Source: Bacteroidales bacterium (GTDB taxonomy: Bacteria > Bacteroidota > Bacteroidia > Bacteroidales > F082). From it: a stretch of 64,000 nucleotides of DNA. Each line of letters starts with the position of its first letter. The stretch's first letter is position 1. The notes below the pieces were generated by a model, which worked only from the letters and a program-made list of their open reading frames with translations, made no database searches and was not told where the DNA came from. Where the stretch lies: assembly GCA_016290215.1 (NCBI GenBank), contig JAEETH010000003.1:1-64000 (forward strand). The letters are read 5' to 3'. The translations under genes were made by a program, and so were the position numbers. Shown piece by piece: positions 9,115-19,007 of this stretch.

Positions 9115-12100
9115 TTGATTTCCTCCTGTTTTCCCATCCTAATAAAATCGATATAATCAACGCTTTCAAGGATTCCATTTTCATCATAAAAAGACACTTT
9201 TTTATTTTTTACTCCTATTACAAATGGGTTTCCCTTATAACCATATTCTTTCCAATTTTTTAATTCTGTTATATCTCCAATCGATGGATTAGCATCTCCA
9301 GGATGGACATGCCAAACATATTCAATTGAACTAACATCACCTCCAACTTGATTCTGTTTTCCGTTTATTTTAAATGGTGTTATTGGCCATTTTTTATCAA
9401 TAAAGCTCTCTTTTCCTGAATTATCTATCATTGGATCTCCAGAATCCCAAATACGAGCTGTTTTGTCTCCAAATAATGAATGACCTCCATTTTCTACTTG
9501 AGTATCAGTTGAACTACCGCTTGTTGATGTAGCTTTTACAGTACTTATTACATCTTCTAAAATTTGTCCTGTTGGTATGTACATGACATTTGAGCCTTCG
9601 CTCAAATCTCCATTATAAAAATGTTTGTTTAACGTTGATAATTCAACTTCTTTTACAATGCTTCCACGTACCAAATAGGACTTCCCAGCATTTTTCCCAT
9701 CATCACCAATGAGTTTAACTCTTCCCCAAAAGTTTTTTGCATATATGGGATCAAGACCATTAGGATCCATGGCATTCATCGGATTATTCACGCAATACCC
9801 GTATGGCGTTATTGAATAATACTTCTCTGCCATCGGGTCTGTCGTCATAAATCTTCCAATCAGCGGGTCGTACATTCTTGCCTCGAAGTCGTACCAGTCG
9901 AGGGTGTTGCCTGCGAGAGTCTCGTCCTGCAGTTCCTTGCCGCCGTAGAGCCGGCGGTTGGGCCGCTCGCTGCCATAGTCGTTGCGGCGCAAGGTGTAGC
10001 CAAAAGGATAATAGTCGGTTTGTTGCACCAGTTCGGGCTGGCCGCTGTCGTGGGCCACAAACTCAGACCTAACGTTACCCAGATGGTCTGTAAGGCTATA
10101 GTAGGTTCTCCATTGTGTTCCTTGTTCAGTTGCCATAGGTCGTATCCTTCCAAACGGGGCAAAGATACAAACTAAATCTCCATCTTCGTACATAAATTCA
10201 CCACAATAATCGGTAGTAAGATTCTGAGGAGTTGCAGAAGCTGTTACTTCTTTTCGTAGTTTGGTGCCTGTCGATGTATAGGAATAGCGTATCTTGTCTA
10301 TCGGTGAGAAACTAACATAAACGGGCTTGTTCAGGCGACTATAGGTTAATGATGCGTGGCGAGAGGGATCATACGTTGGATTGCCGTTATAGTCGTAGAA
10401 ATAAGGATGTGCGTGGGCATTATAGCCTCCTGTATTTTCAGCATGTTCATTAATATTCTCTATGCGATTGGTGCCTTGGTAATACTTGTAATCCAATTCG
10501 TCGATGTAGTCGCCATCGTAAACTCGCCATAAATATTGCAGGTTACCATTGGCATCATACCCATAATCCTCGGTGAACGCGTCTGGATTTTGTTGAAAAT
10601 CAGTCCCTTCGCCGTATTGGCAACCACTAAGCCTGCCGTATTCGTCATAGTTGAAGCCAAAGCCACGGGGTGTGGCATAACATCCATTGGAGCACATCTG
10701 TGAGATATTACCATTATAACGGGCATTTGCCGTAAGATTGGAACTAGGCCTTTCGTAAGCCAGTCTCAAAGCGAAAAGGTCATACCCAGGATCCTCAAAA
10801 TTGTTCACGCGCTTCAACCATCCCCTAATATTGTAATGGTATTTCAACTTTTGGGCAAAGGTGTTGCCTTCATTGGGGCTATACAAGTAGGTGTTGAGCA
10901 GGTCGCCTACGGCGTTGTATTCGTATGCCCTGGCAATAAACTCGGGACCATCATTCACTCTATACAACTCTTGAAGTTTGCGGCCAACATGGTCATAAGT
11001 GTAGCGACTGCGAGTGAGAAGAGGTTCCTGCCCGTTTGCTGTATGCGAAACGCTCTTTTCTGTCACCTCTCCATTAAAATTGTACTTAAAAAATCGGTCG
11101 GTACGTCCTTCGAGATGGTTATCGTTGACAGAGCAGAGAAGATGGCCTTTGTTGTCGTAGTAGTTCACATGCAGTAACTCAATATCTCCTGTGTGAAGAT
11201 TGGCTTTTTCCATACTACCCGTTGGCAAGCCTTTTGTCCATGTATCAAAGGTAATGGCCTCTCCTGGAGGATAATTTGGGCATGAATAGTCTTGCTGGAA
11301 CAAGTTCAAAAAGTCGTATCGGTCGTACCAATTGACATTCTGTACGTTGTCGGCGGTGATACTTATAGAAGCGGGGAAACTCACACCTGAGTATCCATAT
11401 AAAGTGCCGTTATCTGTCCATTGTTCATCCACCACATTTTGCGCATCGAAAAGAGCCTGCAGCTGAGTCCTATCCATAGTATTGCTAAGATAGCCGCTGA
11501 CCACAGCCCTTCCATATACATCGTATAAGGAGAAAGCCCATTCGCCGTTGGCATGCAGGTTGCCGTCTTGCGACATCACCATACGATTGCGTTTGTCGTA
11601 TACACAACGTTCTGTTCCGTGGTCAGGTATGGTTCTCTCCACGACGCGCCCTCTTGCGTCGTATGTGTAAAAATAGCAAAGTCCAGTTTCACTAGGAGAA
11701 GAGGCTTTTGGTGACACCACACAGCGCAGGTGACCCAAATCATCGTAAATGTATGCGGTACGAAGTACCGTTCCATTGGTGGCGACAGCTTCTGTTCTAA
11801 CTTGTCGTCCCAAGTTGTCATAGTATATACGGTTTGTCTGACCATCCTCGTCAGTGTGTTCCTCCATGCGAAGCGAGCCTATCGGATAGCTGATGGCCAC
11901 AAGCGTACCATTAGCATTGGCTTTCCAATGGGCAATACTTGTAGTGTTGCATTTATACTTGACTTGAGTTGGATGGTCCAACCATTGATAACCTTCGTTA
12001 ATATAACCAGCACTACGGTTTAATGGAGAATTGTCGTAAAGGTATTGCTTGTATGGCCAACCGTCGCCATCTTTGCCTTCTAGCATATCTTCGTTATAAT

Positions 12101-12662
12101 AATTGACAGCCGTCTCTAAAATTGCTGTTTGGTATTTTCCGTCGTCATCCTCTACCTCACATGGCAAATACTGCTTATCAATACGACTACCGATTCCGTA
12201 ATATAAAATGTTGGACACAAGGTCTCGATGGTTGGGGGTACCTTTCACTAGTATGGTCATCTCCAAGTTGCCAAACGCGTTAAGATAATCGATTTCAACT
12301 AATTTTTGTTTCGTTATAATCTGGCTTTCCTGTGAGGTCGCCTCTCTTAAATAAGTAGTTTTGATGAAGTTTCTGTTTGCGGATGGATTATCCTCTATGT
12401 TAACCAGGTTACCGCTTTCTGGAAAATATTCGTTAGAAGGGGGAAGATTATCCGTTCCAATATAGACATGTACCATACTCCCCGTAGTGGCATGGAAGCC
12501 TGGTTCCAATGCAATGCGCATACCTGCAACGATGTCGGCATGGCCTTCATATAATTCCGCGGTATTGACATAGTCGTTTCCCGTTTGTGCTATCGCCATG
12601 GTTGATGTTGTGAAAAGCAACATACATGCTATGGGTGCTATTATATTCTGTCTATGTTTCAT
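9111..12662 (-). CDS. RHS/YD-repeat protein with C-terminal JAB-like toxin domain
   Basis: A protein of 1183 residues. A Sec signal peptide (to about residue 25) is followed by a DUF6443-like N-terminal region (about 80-190), many YD repeats (about 260-860, for example IYYDNLGRQVRTEA and YTYDARGRVVERT) and the RHS core hallmark ending YGYCVNNPMNAMDPNGLD near residue 970. The last 211 residues are unrelated to the core and AT-rich. They contain HVHPGDANPSIGD, with H1118, H1120, S1127 and D1130 in the order of a JAMM/JAB metalloprotease motif (HxH...SxxD, spacer one residue shorter than usual). By analogy with RHS toxins the core would form a shell around a cleaved tip that attacks protein or peptide substrates. 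The next gene overlaps it and is the likely immunity gene. Confidence 0.85.
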   Translation of the reverse strand: MKHRQNIIAPIACMLLFTTSTMAIAQTGNDYVNTAELYEGHADIVAGMRIALEPGFHATTGSMVHVYIGTDNLPPSNEYFPESGNLVNIEDNPSANRNFIKTTYLREATSQESQIITKQKLVEIDYLNAFGNLEMTILVKGTPNHRDLVSNILYYGIGSRIDKQYLPCEVEDDDGKYQTAILETAVNYYNEDMLEGKDGDGWPYKQYLYDNSPLNRSAGYINEGYQWLDHPTQVKYKCNTTSIAHWKANANGTLVAISYPIGSLRMEEHTDEDGQTNRIYYDNLGRQVRTEAVATNGTVLRTAYIYDDLGHLRCVVSPKASSPSETGLCYFYTYDARGRVVERTIPDHGTERCVYDKRNRMVMSQDGNLHANGEWAFSLYDVYGRAVVSGYLSNTMDRTQLQALFDAQNVVDEQWTDNGTLYGYSGVSFPASISITADNVQNVNWYDRYDFLNLFQQDYSCPNYPPGEAITFDTWTKGLPTGSMEKANLHTGDIELLHVNYYDNKGHLLCSVNDNHLEGRTDRFFKYNFNGEVTEKSVSHTANGQEPLLTRSRYTYDHVGRKLQELYRVNDGPEFIARAYEYNAVGDLLNTYLYSPNEGNTFAQKLKYHYNIRGWLKRVNNFEDPGYDLFALRLAYERPSSNLTANARYNGNISQMCSNGCYATPRGFGFNYDEYGRLSGCQYGEGTDFQQNPDAFTEDYGYDANGNLQYLWRVYDGDYIDELDYKYYQGTNRIENINEHAENTGGYNAHAHPYFYDYNGNPTYDPSRHASLTYSRLNKPVYVSFSPIDKIRYSYTSTGTKLRKEVTASATPQNLTTDYCGEFMYEDGDLVCIFAPFGRIRPMATEQGTQWRTYYSLTDHLGNVRSEFVAHDSGQPELVQQTDYYPFGYTLRRNDYGSERPNRRLYGGKELQDETLAGNTLDWYDFEARMYDPLIGRFMTTDPMAEKYYSITPYGYCVNNPMNAMDPNGLDPIYAKNFWGRVKLIGDDGKNAGKSYLVRGSIVKEVELSTLNKHFYNGDLSEGSNVMYIPTGQILEDVISTVKATSTSGSSTDTQVENGGHSLFGDKTARIWDSGDPMIDNSGKESFIDKKWPITPFKINGKQNQVGGDVSSIEYVWHVHPGDANPSIGDITELKNWKEYGYKGNPFVIGVKNKKVSFYDENGILESVDYIDFIRMGKQEEIK

Positions 12663-12666
12663 ACGC

Positions 12667-14301
12667 TTAGTTTTTGATGATTACACGATGCCCTTGTTTT
12701 TCCGAAGACGAGATTCTAATAATATATAAACCTGCTGGGCAGGAAGACAGGTCAAGATAGCCCTCCTGGCGATTATTATAACACTTCTGTGTCAACAACA
12801 CGCCTTTGGCATCAAATAGTTCCAACATCCAATCACTCGGTTGATTCGTGCTCCAATGCAAAACATTCTTCACGGGATTGGGGAAAACATCAATTAACAG
12901 ATTGTCTTCCAAAATGCTGTTGTTTGCTTGATTAGTAATATCACTCAGATTGTCGTTTTCCTTAATCGAGGAGTCTTCGTCTGTTATATCCTTCTCATTA
13001 TCTGTCTTTAAGATATATTTGTGGGCAAATGTGCTGTTTTTATTATTCACTGTAGCAATTCCTGATGTGTTTTTTGTGGTAGCCGATTGACAAATCCCAT
13101 TAAGCATAACGGAATTATGGTCATAAACGAGGCTTCGGCCCATATCTGCATCAATACCTTCTATGTCAATATGCCAAGAAAAACGACCTTCGTTATCAAA
13201 AGCAACCAAAAAAGTGTTTCTGTCTATCGTTTCTTCCAACACTTCATCTTCAACCATAAGTTTCCCATAATGATAACCAGTACAGACGATTGTCTCATCG
13301 TTTGTTTCTACATTCAGCAAACGACAATAGTCGTCACTTCCTATTTCACTATACCAAATTGGACGGCCTTCCAAATCAAACTGTATAAGCAAAGAAGAAA
13401 AAGAACCTGGCGAAGAGAAAGTTTGTTCACCGAGGATTAATGTTCCATTATAATTCAGGCCTATCACACAACCTTGCCCATTATCAACCAAATCAGTGGC
13501 TTCAACAAATCCAGTACAATCAAAGACACTACATTTTTTATTGTTCCATCCCGAATCATAATTTGCAACAACAACTCCATTGCCTTTAAAAGCCAACGAG
13601 GGTGTATCGGGCATGTCAAGTGTTCCTTTTCCCGCGTTCAGCATCAAAACATAGTCACCATTACCTTTGTGAACAAAAGAATACAATCTATGCAAACCAC
13701 TTCCAAAGGTAAGCCACGACGAAACCAACTCCCCCTCTTGTGACAATTCAATAAAGAAAGCATGTTCATCACTCTTGTTTATTACCGATTGGGAACCTAT
13801 GGTAACAGTTCCTTTCATAGAGCCGCCCAATAACAACTTGTCGTGTTCTACTTTGAGTAAATCCATTTGGAGTTTTCCTTCAAAAGGAAAGGTCAAATCC
13901 GACAATTGGTTGAACGAAACATCATACGAATAGATGAAAAACTTATTCAATCCATCCAAAGTTGTTTGGCCACAAATATATAATGTGTCGTTAAGATTAA
14001 AAAAGGCTGAAACTCTGTCATCACCTTCTTTTCCTATGGAAATAGCATTTCGAACTACTCCAAGAGTATCCAAATGAAGCAGAATAACATCATGTTTTCC
14101 GTGCGAACACATTGTTATTCCACCAACCCTAATGGTGTCGGCAAAACTTCCAAGCAGCACATAACCATCCGCAAAAGCTGTTGTGGCTGTTATGTTGAAA
14201 TCCTCGTATTCGGGAAACACCAACTGCCATTGGGGTTCAAATTGCGCTTTGGCTGTCACCGTTGAAAGTACAAACAAGAAAAACAATATTATTCTTTTCA
14301 T
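12667..14301 (-). CDS. T9SS type A sorting-domain protein
   Basis: A protein of 544 residues. A signal peptide (about residues 1-19, ending TAKAQ) is followed by a repetitive beta-rich region, probably a propeller, with recurring DTLGVV, YDSG and FDNEGRF turns. The last 75 residues are a type A T9SS sorting domain: VFPNPVKNVLHW, then LELFDAKGVLL, and LDLSSCPAGLYIIRI before a basic end. It should be exported through the Sec and type IX systems and attached to or released from the surface. It lies between the two RHS-like genes with gaps of 2-4 bases, so it is part of the same transcription unit. Its specific role is unknown. Confidence 0.85.
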   Translation of the reverse strand: MKRIILFFLFVLSTVTAKAQFEPQWQLVFPEYEDFNITATTAFADGYVLLGSFADTIRVGGITMCSHGKHDVILLHLDTLGVVRNAISIGKEGDDRVSAFFNLNDTLYICGQTTLDGLNKFFIYSYDVSFNQLSDLTFPFEGKLQMDLLKVEHDKLLLGGSMKGTVTIGSQSVINKSDEHAFFIELSQEGELVSSWLTFGSGLHRLYSFVHKGNGDYVLMLNAGKGTLDMPDTPSLAFKGNGVVVANYDSGWNNKKCSVFDCTGFVEATDLVDNGQGCVIGLNYNGTLILGEQTFSSPGSFSSLLIQFDLEGRPIWYSEIGSDDYCRLLNVETNDETIVCTGYHYGKLMVEDEVLEETIDRNTFLVAFDNEGRFSWHIDIEGIDADMGRSLVYDHNSVMLNGICQSATTKNTSGIATVNNKNSTFAHKYILKTDNEKDITDEDSSIKENDNLSDITNQANNSILEDNLLIDVFPNPVKNVLHWSTNQPSDWMLELFDAKGVLLTQKCYNNRQEGYLDLSSCPAGLYIIRISSSEKQGHRVIIKN

Positions 14302-14303
14302 CT

Positions 14304-17300
14304 CTATTCGGTTTGTTGGTCATAGTAATGATATTCGTATTTCTGTAGTATGTTGTTTTCGACATCACGTGTAAGCTTGAGTCGTAATGCATCGTCGTAC
14401 TCGTATCGGCTTGTTTTTCCTGATGGGTCGGTAATGGATACAAGATTTTGGAACAAGTCATAGGTATAGGAAGTCACCATAGCTGATGGGAGTGCTGTTC
14501 TTAAAGCCTGAAAAATTCCTATCAACTCATCCGTATCTGTTTTTCCTTGAAGTGCCTCCATCGTACAATTCAATGCATTTCTGACCTCACTATCTGTGGC
14601 ATTTTGTATTTTAGCTAAAAGTAAGCTGTTGTGGAATCCCCATACATAAGCAGTCATACCATCGCATTCATCCCAAACCTCAACCAAATTACCACTCGTA
14701 GGGTCATACTGCATTTCGTTGGTTAATTCATAATGGCTGTCTTGGCCAGTTTGAGTAATCGTTGGTTGAAAATTTGTCAATGGAGTAGTTGTTCGTAACT
14801 TGAACAGTTTTTCCGGCTTGATGAACTGGTTGTTCGAACCAAAAGTATTAAACCTACAAAACGATCCTTGAACAACCTTGTCATCAATAGACGTATATTG
14901 TTCCACGATGCTATTAAACATATTACTGTTCATCATGTTTCCATATACATCATTTGGATGCCATGAGGCATAATCAAAAGGATAACTATAGATATGCTTT
15001 ATGACACCTCCGTCAGAGTTTTCGGTCCTTTTCTCGCTTACATAATTATTCGTGTTATATTCAAAAGCTGTTATTGTTGTGTTGACCAAGTTTTCATCAT
15101 CTTCGCTATAGTATTTGTGGATGACAGTGTCTAAGTGCCTTACACCAGTTTTATAGTAATTTACACCCCATAAAAAGTCATAAAAATACGAAGGAAAACT
15201 ATAATCATAAGTAAAAGGGGTACTTTGAAATTCAGGAATCACACAAATCGCCGCATATTTACAAAGATACTTTGATTGAATATATAATATTGAATCGTTA
15301 CTTGGTTTTAAGGAAAACTTGTATTCGATTGATTCCACGGGTTTATCAACCTGATCAAAAAGTTCCTTCCTAATGAGATAACCATTAAACCAAGAATAAA
15401 TAGGTTGTGTAAAAAACGGCGTGTTGTCAACGTATTCTGCGGTATAACAAGGAATGCAAAATCCATTAGGTGCACTAACATCAGCACAGTGATAATTATA
15501 AGACCATCTGCAATCTGTTTTTTTTATGAAGACCTCGTCGTCTACCTTTAATTCAGAATCGGCCGCTGTCAAGTTTAATTGGTATCGATAAACCGTTTTC
15601 CCCATACTCGCATTGTTTTTTAAACATGCTTCTGTAACTTTTTCATATTGAACTAATGATTCGCATGTTGTACCCATATCGGTTACTGTAGAAAACTGAC
15701 GTGCTGTCTTACGATTTTGTATTTCTTCTTCTTGTAGCGCACTGTTCAATCCTCCAATGCATTTAACAAATAAGTTTCGGACACCAATAACAGGTATATT
15801 GGTGATTCTACCCGAACTATGATTCCCGTCATTGTATGAATATTCCTTCCGATAATCTTCATTAAAAGATGAAGAACTATAATAATGAACTGCTTTTACT
15901 CGTACTCCAGGACCGTTAATATCTTGGTTATCAAAGAAAAGATTATTCAATTCATAGTCGAACCTTACTTTTTCGCCAGTGGGCAAAGTCACTTCTTTCA
16001 GCGTAAATTCTTTTGAACCCGTTAGGTCTGGGGTCATATCGCTGTTCCCCTCGAAAACATATGTAGGTTGAGTGTCTCCTGAGCGTTCCCAAACCGAATA
16101 AACCGAATTATATAGTGGATCTTCTTTACCGTTCGAGTAATAATACACTTGAGGCTTTATGACAAAACGTTCAATATTTAAATCAAAGCAATGTTCTCTT
16201 GGCTTCAAATAGCCCCAATAGTCCACTTGACTAGTATTTCGTGAAAAACAATGCTCGGTAGATATTGTATTATACGAAAATTTGTAATGAAATATTGGAT
16301 TCTCGTATAAATCGTTGAATGCAATGCTATCAAGTCGTAGCCTCTTATAATACGACAAGTATGTATTGGGGTAGCCAATCGTTTGATTTGGTACCGCATG
16401 ACTATCTGTAAAATATGACAAATGCAAATCAACCGAATAATTCTCGGTGTTTTTTTGGCTTTCTTCCATTGCAGATACTATTATTTTTTCAATTCTTCTC
16501 CCTCCAAAAGTATTGTAGTTAGTATTTATGTAATCTAAATCTTCTCGAAAACCTGATGATGGCACAAAATCCATCTTACCGTTGTCCCATGTTATTTTTT
16601 TGATTCTTGGAATGAATGAAAAACTATAACGATTGATTCTATGAACAACCCAATCATTATTTCCTGTTAAAGTAGGATTATAAAAACTCACAGGCGTTTG
16701 TCCTCTCATATAAGATTCATCCGTTCCAAGATATGTCCTTACATCATCTGTTTCGTATTCAAACAAGATTTGCTTATTATTTTGTCCAATTTCTATTCTG
16801 GTTAAATACCATTTTACCGGGTAATTCTCGTCCCATTCCGCATAACGATTATTAAAACTATGATAATATCTATATTGAAAGTAAGTAGCCTCCATCGTAT
16901 TGGCTTCAAATTCTGAAACTTTCATAATCAAAGGACAATTATACATTAATCGGACGATTTCTCTTGATGATTCGCTTTCTCCAAAATAATACTTGTCACC
17001 ATTATCAACGGTTATAACAAAACCAAATTCTGTTTGTTGAATATCAAAATTTTGTTCTGGAATCAAGTGAATATGATTGTCCATGTCAAAAACAAAATTG
17101 CCTGAATAGCCTGCAAAATTGAAAGAGTATATGTCTGGTTCTGAATCATATAACTTATCTGTCACATTGATAAGCGTGTTACAATGTGCGTCGTCTATAT
17201 ACATTTGTTCATTACTAAAATAATCCTCTTGTGCCAAATCTCTTATTTCATTATGGATAGTGACAGCTGTGTTATCTTGGGCACAATATCCTACTTCACT

Positions 17301-17684
17301 AATGTTATCGTTAAACCCTTTGATGGTTTTCGTTATACATCCTCCCGCATTAAGATTCCATCCCATCCCAACATTTGATGCTATCGTTGCAACCCTAAAT
17401 CCCGAAGTCTCATAGTGTAAGGATATAGGCATAGTATATCCACCTGTTTTTACTGTATAGATTGGAATGTCAAAGCAAGCAGCACCCGTTAACGGGTTTA
17501 CCGGAGAATCCAAAAAATACGCCATTGACGACTTAATCGGAGCGGCTCCGCTTTCGTTAATCTGTTTTATTTGTTCGTAATAACTGATTTCTTGTGCCTT
17601 GAGCCCCCTACAGAATAATATGCTAAAAATGAAGCATACCAATAATTTATCGAACTTTCTTATAAATATCTTCGTTTTACACAT
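14304..17684 (-). CDS. RHS/SpvB-like secreted protein, N-terminal half type
   Basis: A protein of 1126 residues with a hydrophobic signal ending GLKAQ (about residue 31). Residues about 40-110 show the FDIPIYTVKTGGYTMPISLH and VGMGWNLNAGG pattern that opens large Bacteroidota RHS proteins and TcB/SpvB-like shells. A long beta-rich middle follows. Only the extreme C-terminus has YD repeats (YTYDLFQNLVSITDPSGKTS, then RYEYDDALRLKL). It lacks the RHS core terminus and has no toxin tip. This suggests it supplies the opening half of a shell whose closing half and toxin are encoded two genes downstream. That split-shell reading is inference; it could also be an independent protein. Confidence 0.75.
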   Translation of the reverse strand: MCKTKIFIRKFDKLLVCFIFSILFCRGLKAQEISYYEQIKQINESGAAPIKSSMAYFLDSPVNPLTGAACFDIPIYTVKTGGYTMPISLHYETSGFRVATIASNVGMGWNLNAGGCITKTIKGFNDNISEVGYCAQDNTAVTIHNEIRDLAQEDYFSNEQMYIDDAHCNTLINVTDKLYDSEPDIYSFNFAGYSGNFVFDMDNHIHLIPEQNFDIQQTEFGFVITVDNGDKYYFGESESSREIVRLMYNCPLIMKVSEFEANTMEATYFQYRYYHSFNNRYAEWDENYPVKWYLTRIEIGQNNKQILFEYETDDVRTYLGTDESYMRGQTPVSFYNPTLTGNNDWVVHRINRYSFSFIPRIKKITWDNGKMDFVPSSGFREDLDYINTNYNTFGGRRIEKIIVSAMEESQKNTENYSVDLHLSYFTDSHAVPNQTIGYPNTYLSYYKRLRLDSIAFNDLYENPIFHYKFSYNTISTEHCFSRNTSQVDYWGYLKPREHCFDLNIERFVIKPQVYYYSNGKEDPLYNSVYSVWERSGDTQPTYVFEGNSDMTPDLTGSKEFTLKEVTLPTGEKVRFDYELNNLFFDNQDINGPGVRVKAVHYYSSSSFNEDYRKEYSYNDGNHSSGRITNIPVIGVRNLFVKCIGGLNSALQEEEIQNRKTARQFSTVTDMGTTCESLVQYEKVTEACLKNNASMGKTVYRYQLNLTAADSELKVDDEVFIKKTDCRWSYNYHCADVSAPNGFCIPCYTAEYVDNTPFFTQPIYSWFNGYLIRKELFDQVDKPVESIEYKFSLKPSNDSILYIQSKYLCKYAAICVIPEFQSTPFTYDYSFPSYFYDFLWGVNYYKTGVRHLDTVIHKYYSEDDENLVNTTITAFEYNTNNYVSEKRTENSDGGVIKHIYSYPFDYASWHPNDVYGNMMNSNMFNSIVEQYTSIDDKVVQGSFCRFNTFGSNNQFIKPEKLFKLRTTTPLTNFQPTITQTGQDSHYELTNEMQYDPTSGNLVEVWDECDGMTAYVWGFHNSLLLAKIQNATDSEVRNALNCTMEALQGKTDTDELIGIFQALRTALPSAMVTSYTYDLFQNLVSITDPSGKTSRYEYDDALRLKLTRDVENNILQKYEYHYYDQQTE

Positions 17685-17697
17685 AATGCGTTGTTTT

Positions 17698-18993
17698 TCA
17701 GCGGTTCTTTTTCAATTCTTGTTCAAGTTGTAAAATACGCTCTTCTTGTTGAAGGATGTAAAGCGTCAGTTCCTCTATTTTCTGGAGGAGTTGGGCTTGC
17801 ATGTCACTTATTTCAAAACCATTTTCCTTTACTTCTTGTTCTGATGGGAAATCGGGCAAATGATGATTCGTGTTTATATAATGCTTTAAGTCTGAAAGTG
17901 ACATCAGTTCGTATTCTTGGCTAAACACAAAATCAGGCCAGTTTTCAACAGTCATAACATAAACTTCCGTAGAAATTATTCCTCCATCCACCGCCAAAGC
18001 AAAGCCATTGGTTGTATTCTCCCTATTAATCCCCACTTTACCATTCATCACGATATTTCCATTGGTTTTCAGGCAGAGGGGGTCGCGCCAGTTGGTAATT
18101 ATGGTGCCACGTGGATCTTGATTTACGGCGGTGCGGAATAGCATGGCATCATTTTTGAACTCGATGGCATAAGAAGAGCCCCGCGTTTGGCGGAAACATG
18201 AATTTCCATTACGATATGCATTGGAATAGAACGCGGGAGTGCCCGAAGCAATCAAGTTGAGCTTTAGGTCGTCAGGAGTGCCAAGGGTGAATTCGCTGGA
18301 AGAGATATTGGCATTGCGGCTTTCGAGACGGAAAGTGTTATTGTTTGATAATAGATACATACTGCCGTCACCATTTACGGCCAGTTCGTGTTCTTCGTCA
18401 GACAATCTGATAAAAGATTTCTCTTTTTTAGGGGGTTGCAAATAAATTCCAGCTTCCTCGTATTCATCAGATCGGATGTGTAGTTTAGCTTTGGGGGCAA
18501 AGACATTACCGATACCAACCATGCCTGTCTTATTCCCCAATGCTTTTGAAATGAATAGTGTTGGCTTGTCACTTCCCATTCCCATTGTAATACCCTGTTC
18601 TTGTGTCTTCAATGGGCAGCTACTGTTTTCCCCGGAACCAATAACGATAGCTCCATTTTGGTAGGATTCAACATAGAAGCCAAGAACGAGATTGTTGGAG
18701 CCAAAAGCCATTGCTTTGTTTCCTAACACATATGAGTTGGTTTGGTTGGCTTGGCTTTTGTTACCAAAAGCAAAAGCACAGCCTCCGTTTGCTATTGATC
18801 CGCTTCCTCCTGCAAATGATTTGGAGCCTGTTGCCTCGCAATCTTCGCCTATGTTTGAGGACATCTGCATCTGACTAGATTGGCCTCCACTCACATGTAT
18901 GCCATTAGGTTCTTGATTTAGATACTGTGTATATGCGTAATTGCAATACAACAAAGCAACCTGCGTCATTATAAATAAATACGTCTTTTTCAT
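17698..18993 (-). CDS. Secreted trimeric-adhesin/tail-fibre-like protein
   Basis: A protein of 431 residues with a hydrophobic N-terminal signal. Residues about 55-120 carry YadA-head (Hep/Hag-type) repeats of the SxAxG kind (GSKSFAGGSGSIANGG, GNKSQANQTNSYVLGNKAMA). The centre has a repetitive sequence like phage tail-fibre shafts. The end matches a widespread Bacteroidota motif, HHLPDFPSEQEV followed by MQAQLLQKIEELTLYI and a terminal coiled coil (about 385-431). It should form a trimeric rod on the cell surface or in the secreted complex. Its place directly upstream of the RHS shell genes suggests it serves as fibre, receptor-binding element or scaffold for them. Confidence 0.78.
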   Translation of the reverse strand: MKKTYLFIMTQVALLYCNYAYTQYLNQEPNGIHVSGGQSSQMQMSSNIGEDCEATGSKSFAGGSGSIANGGCAFAFGNKSQANQTNSYVLGNKAMAFGSNNLVLGFYVESYQNGAIVIGSGENSSCPLKTQEQGITMGMGSDKPTLFISKALGNKTGMVGIGNVFAPKAKLHIRSDEYEEAGIYLQPPKKEKSFIRLSDEEHELAVNGDGSMYLLSNNNTFRLESRNANISSSEFTLGTPDDLKLNLIASGTPAFYSNAYRNGNSCFRQTRGSSYAIEFKNDAMLFRTAVNQDPRGTIITNWRDPLCLKTNGNIVMNGKVGINRENTTNGFALAVDGGIISTEVYVMTVENWPDFVFSQEYELMSLSDLKHYINTNHHLPDFPSEQEVKENGFEISDMQAQLLQKIEELTLYILQQEERILQLEQELKKNR

Positions 18994-19007
18994 GATGTTT
19001 TAATTGT

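Noticed and set aside
12667-17684. A single RHS gene broken by frameshift or insertion
   Set aside because: The gene between the two RHS-like frames is a complete T9SS protein with its own signal peptide, and the second RHS protein also starts with a signal peptide.
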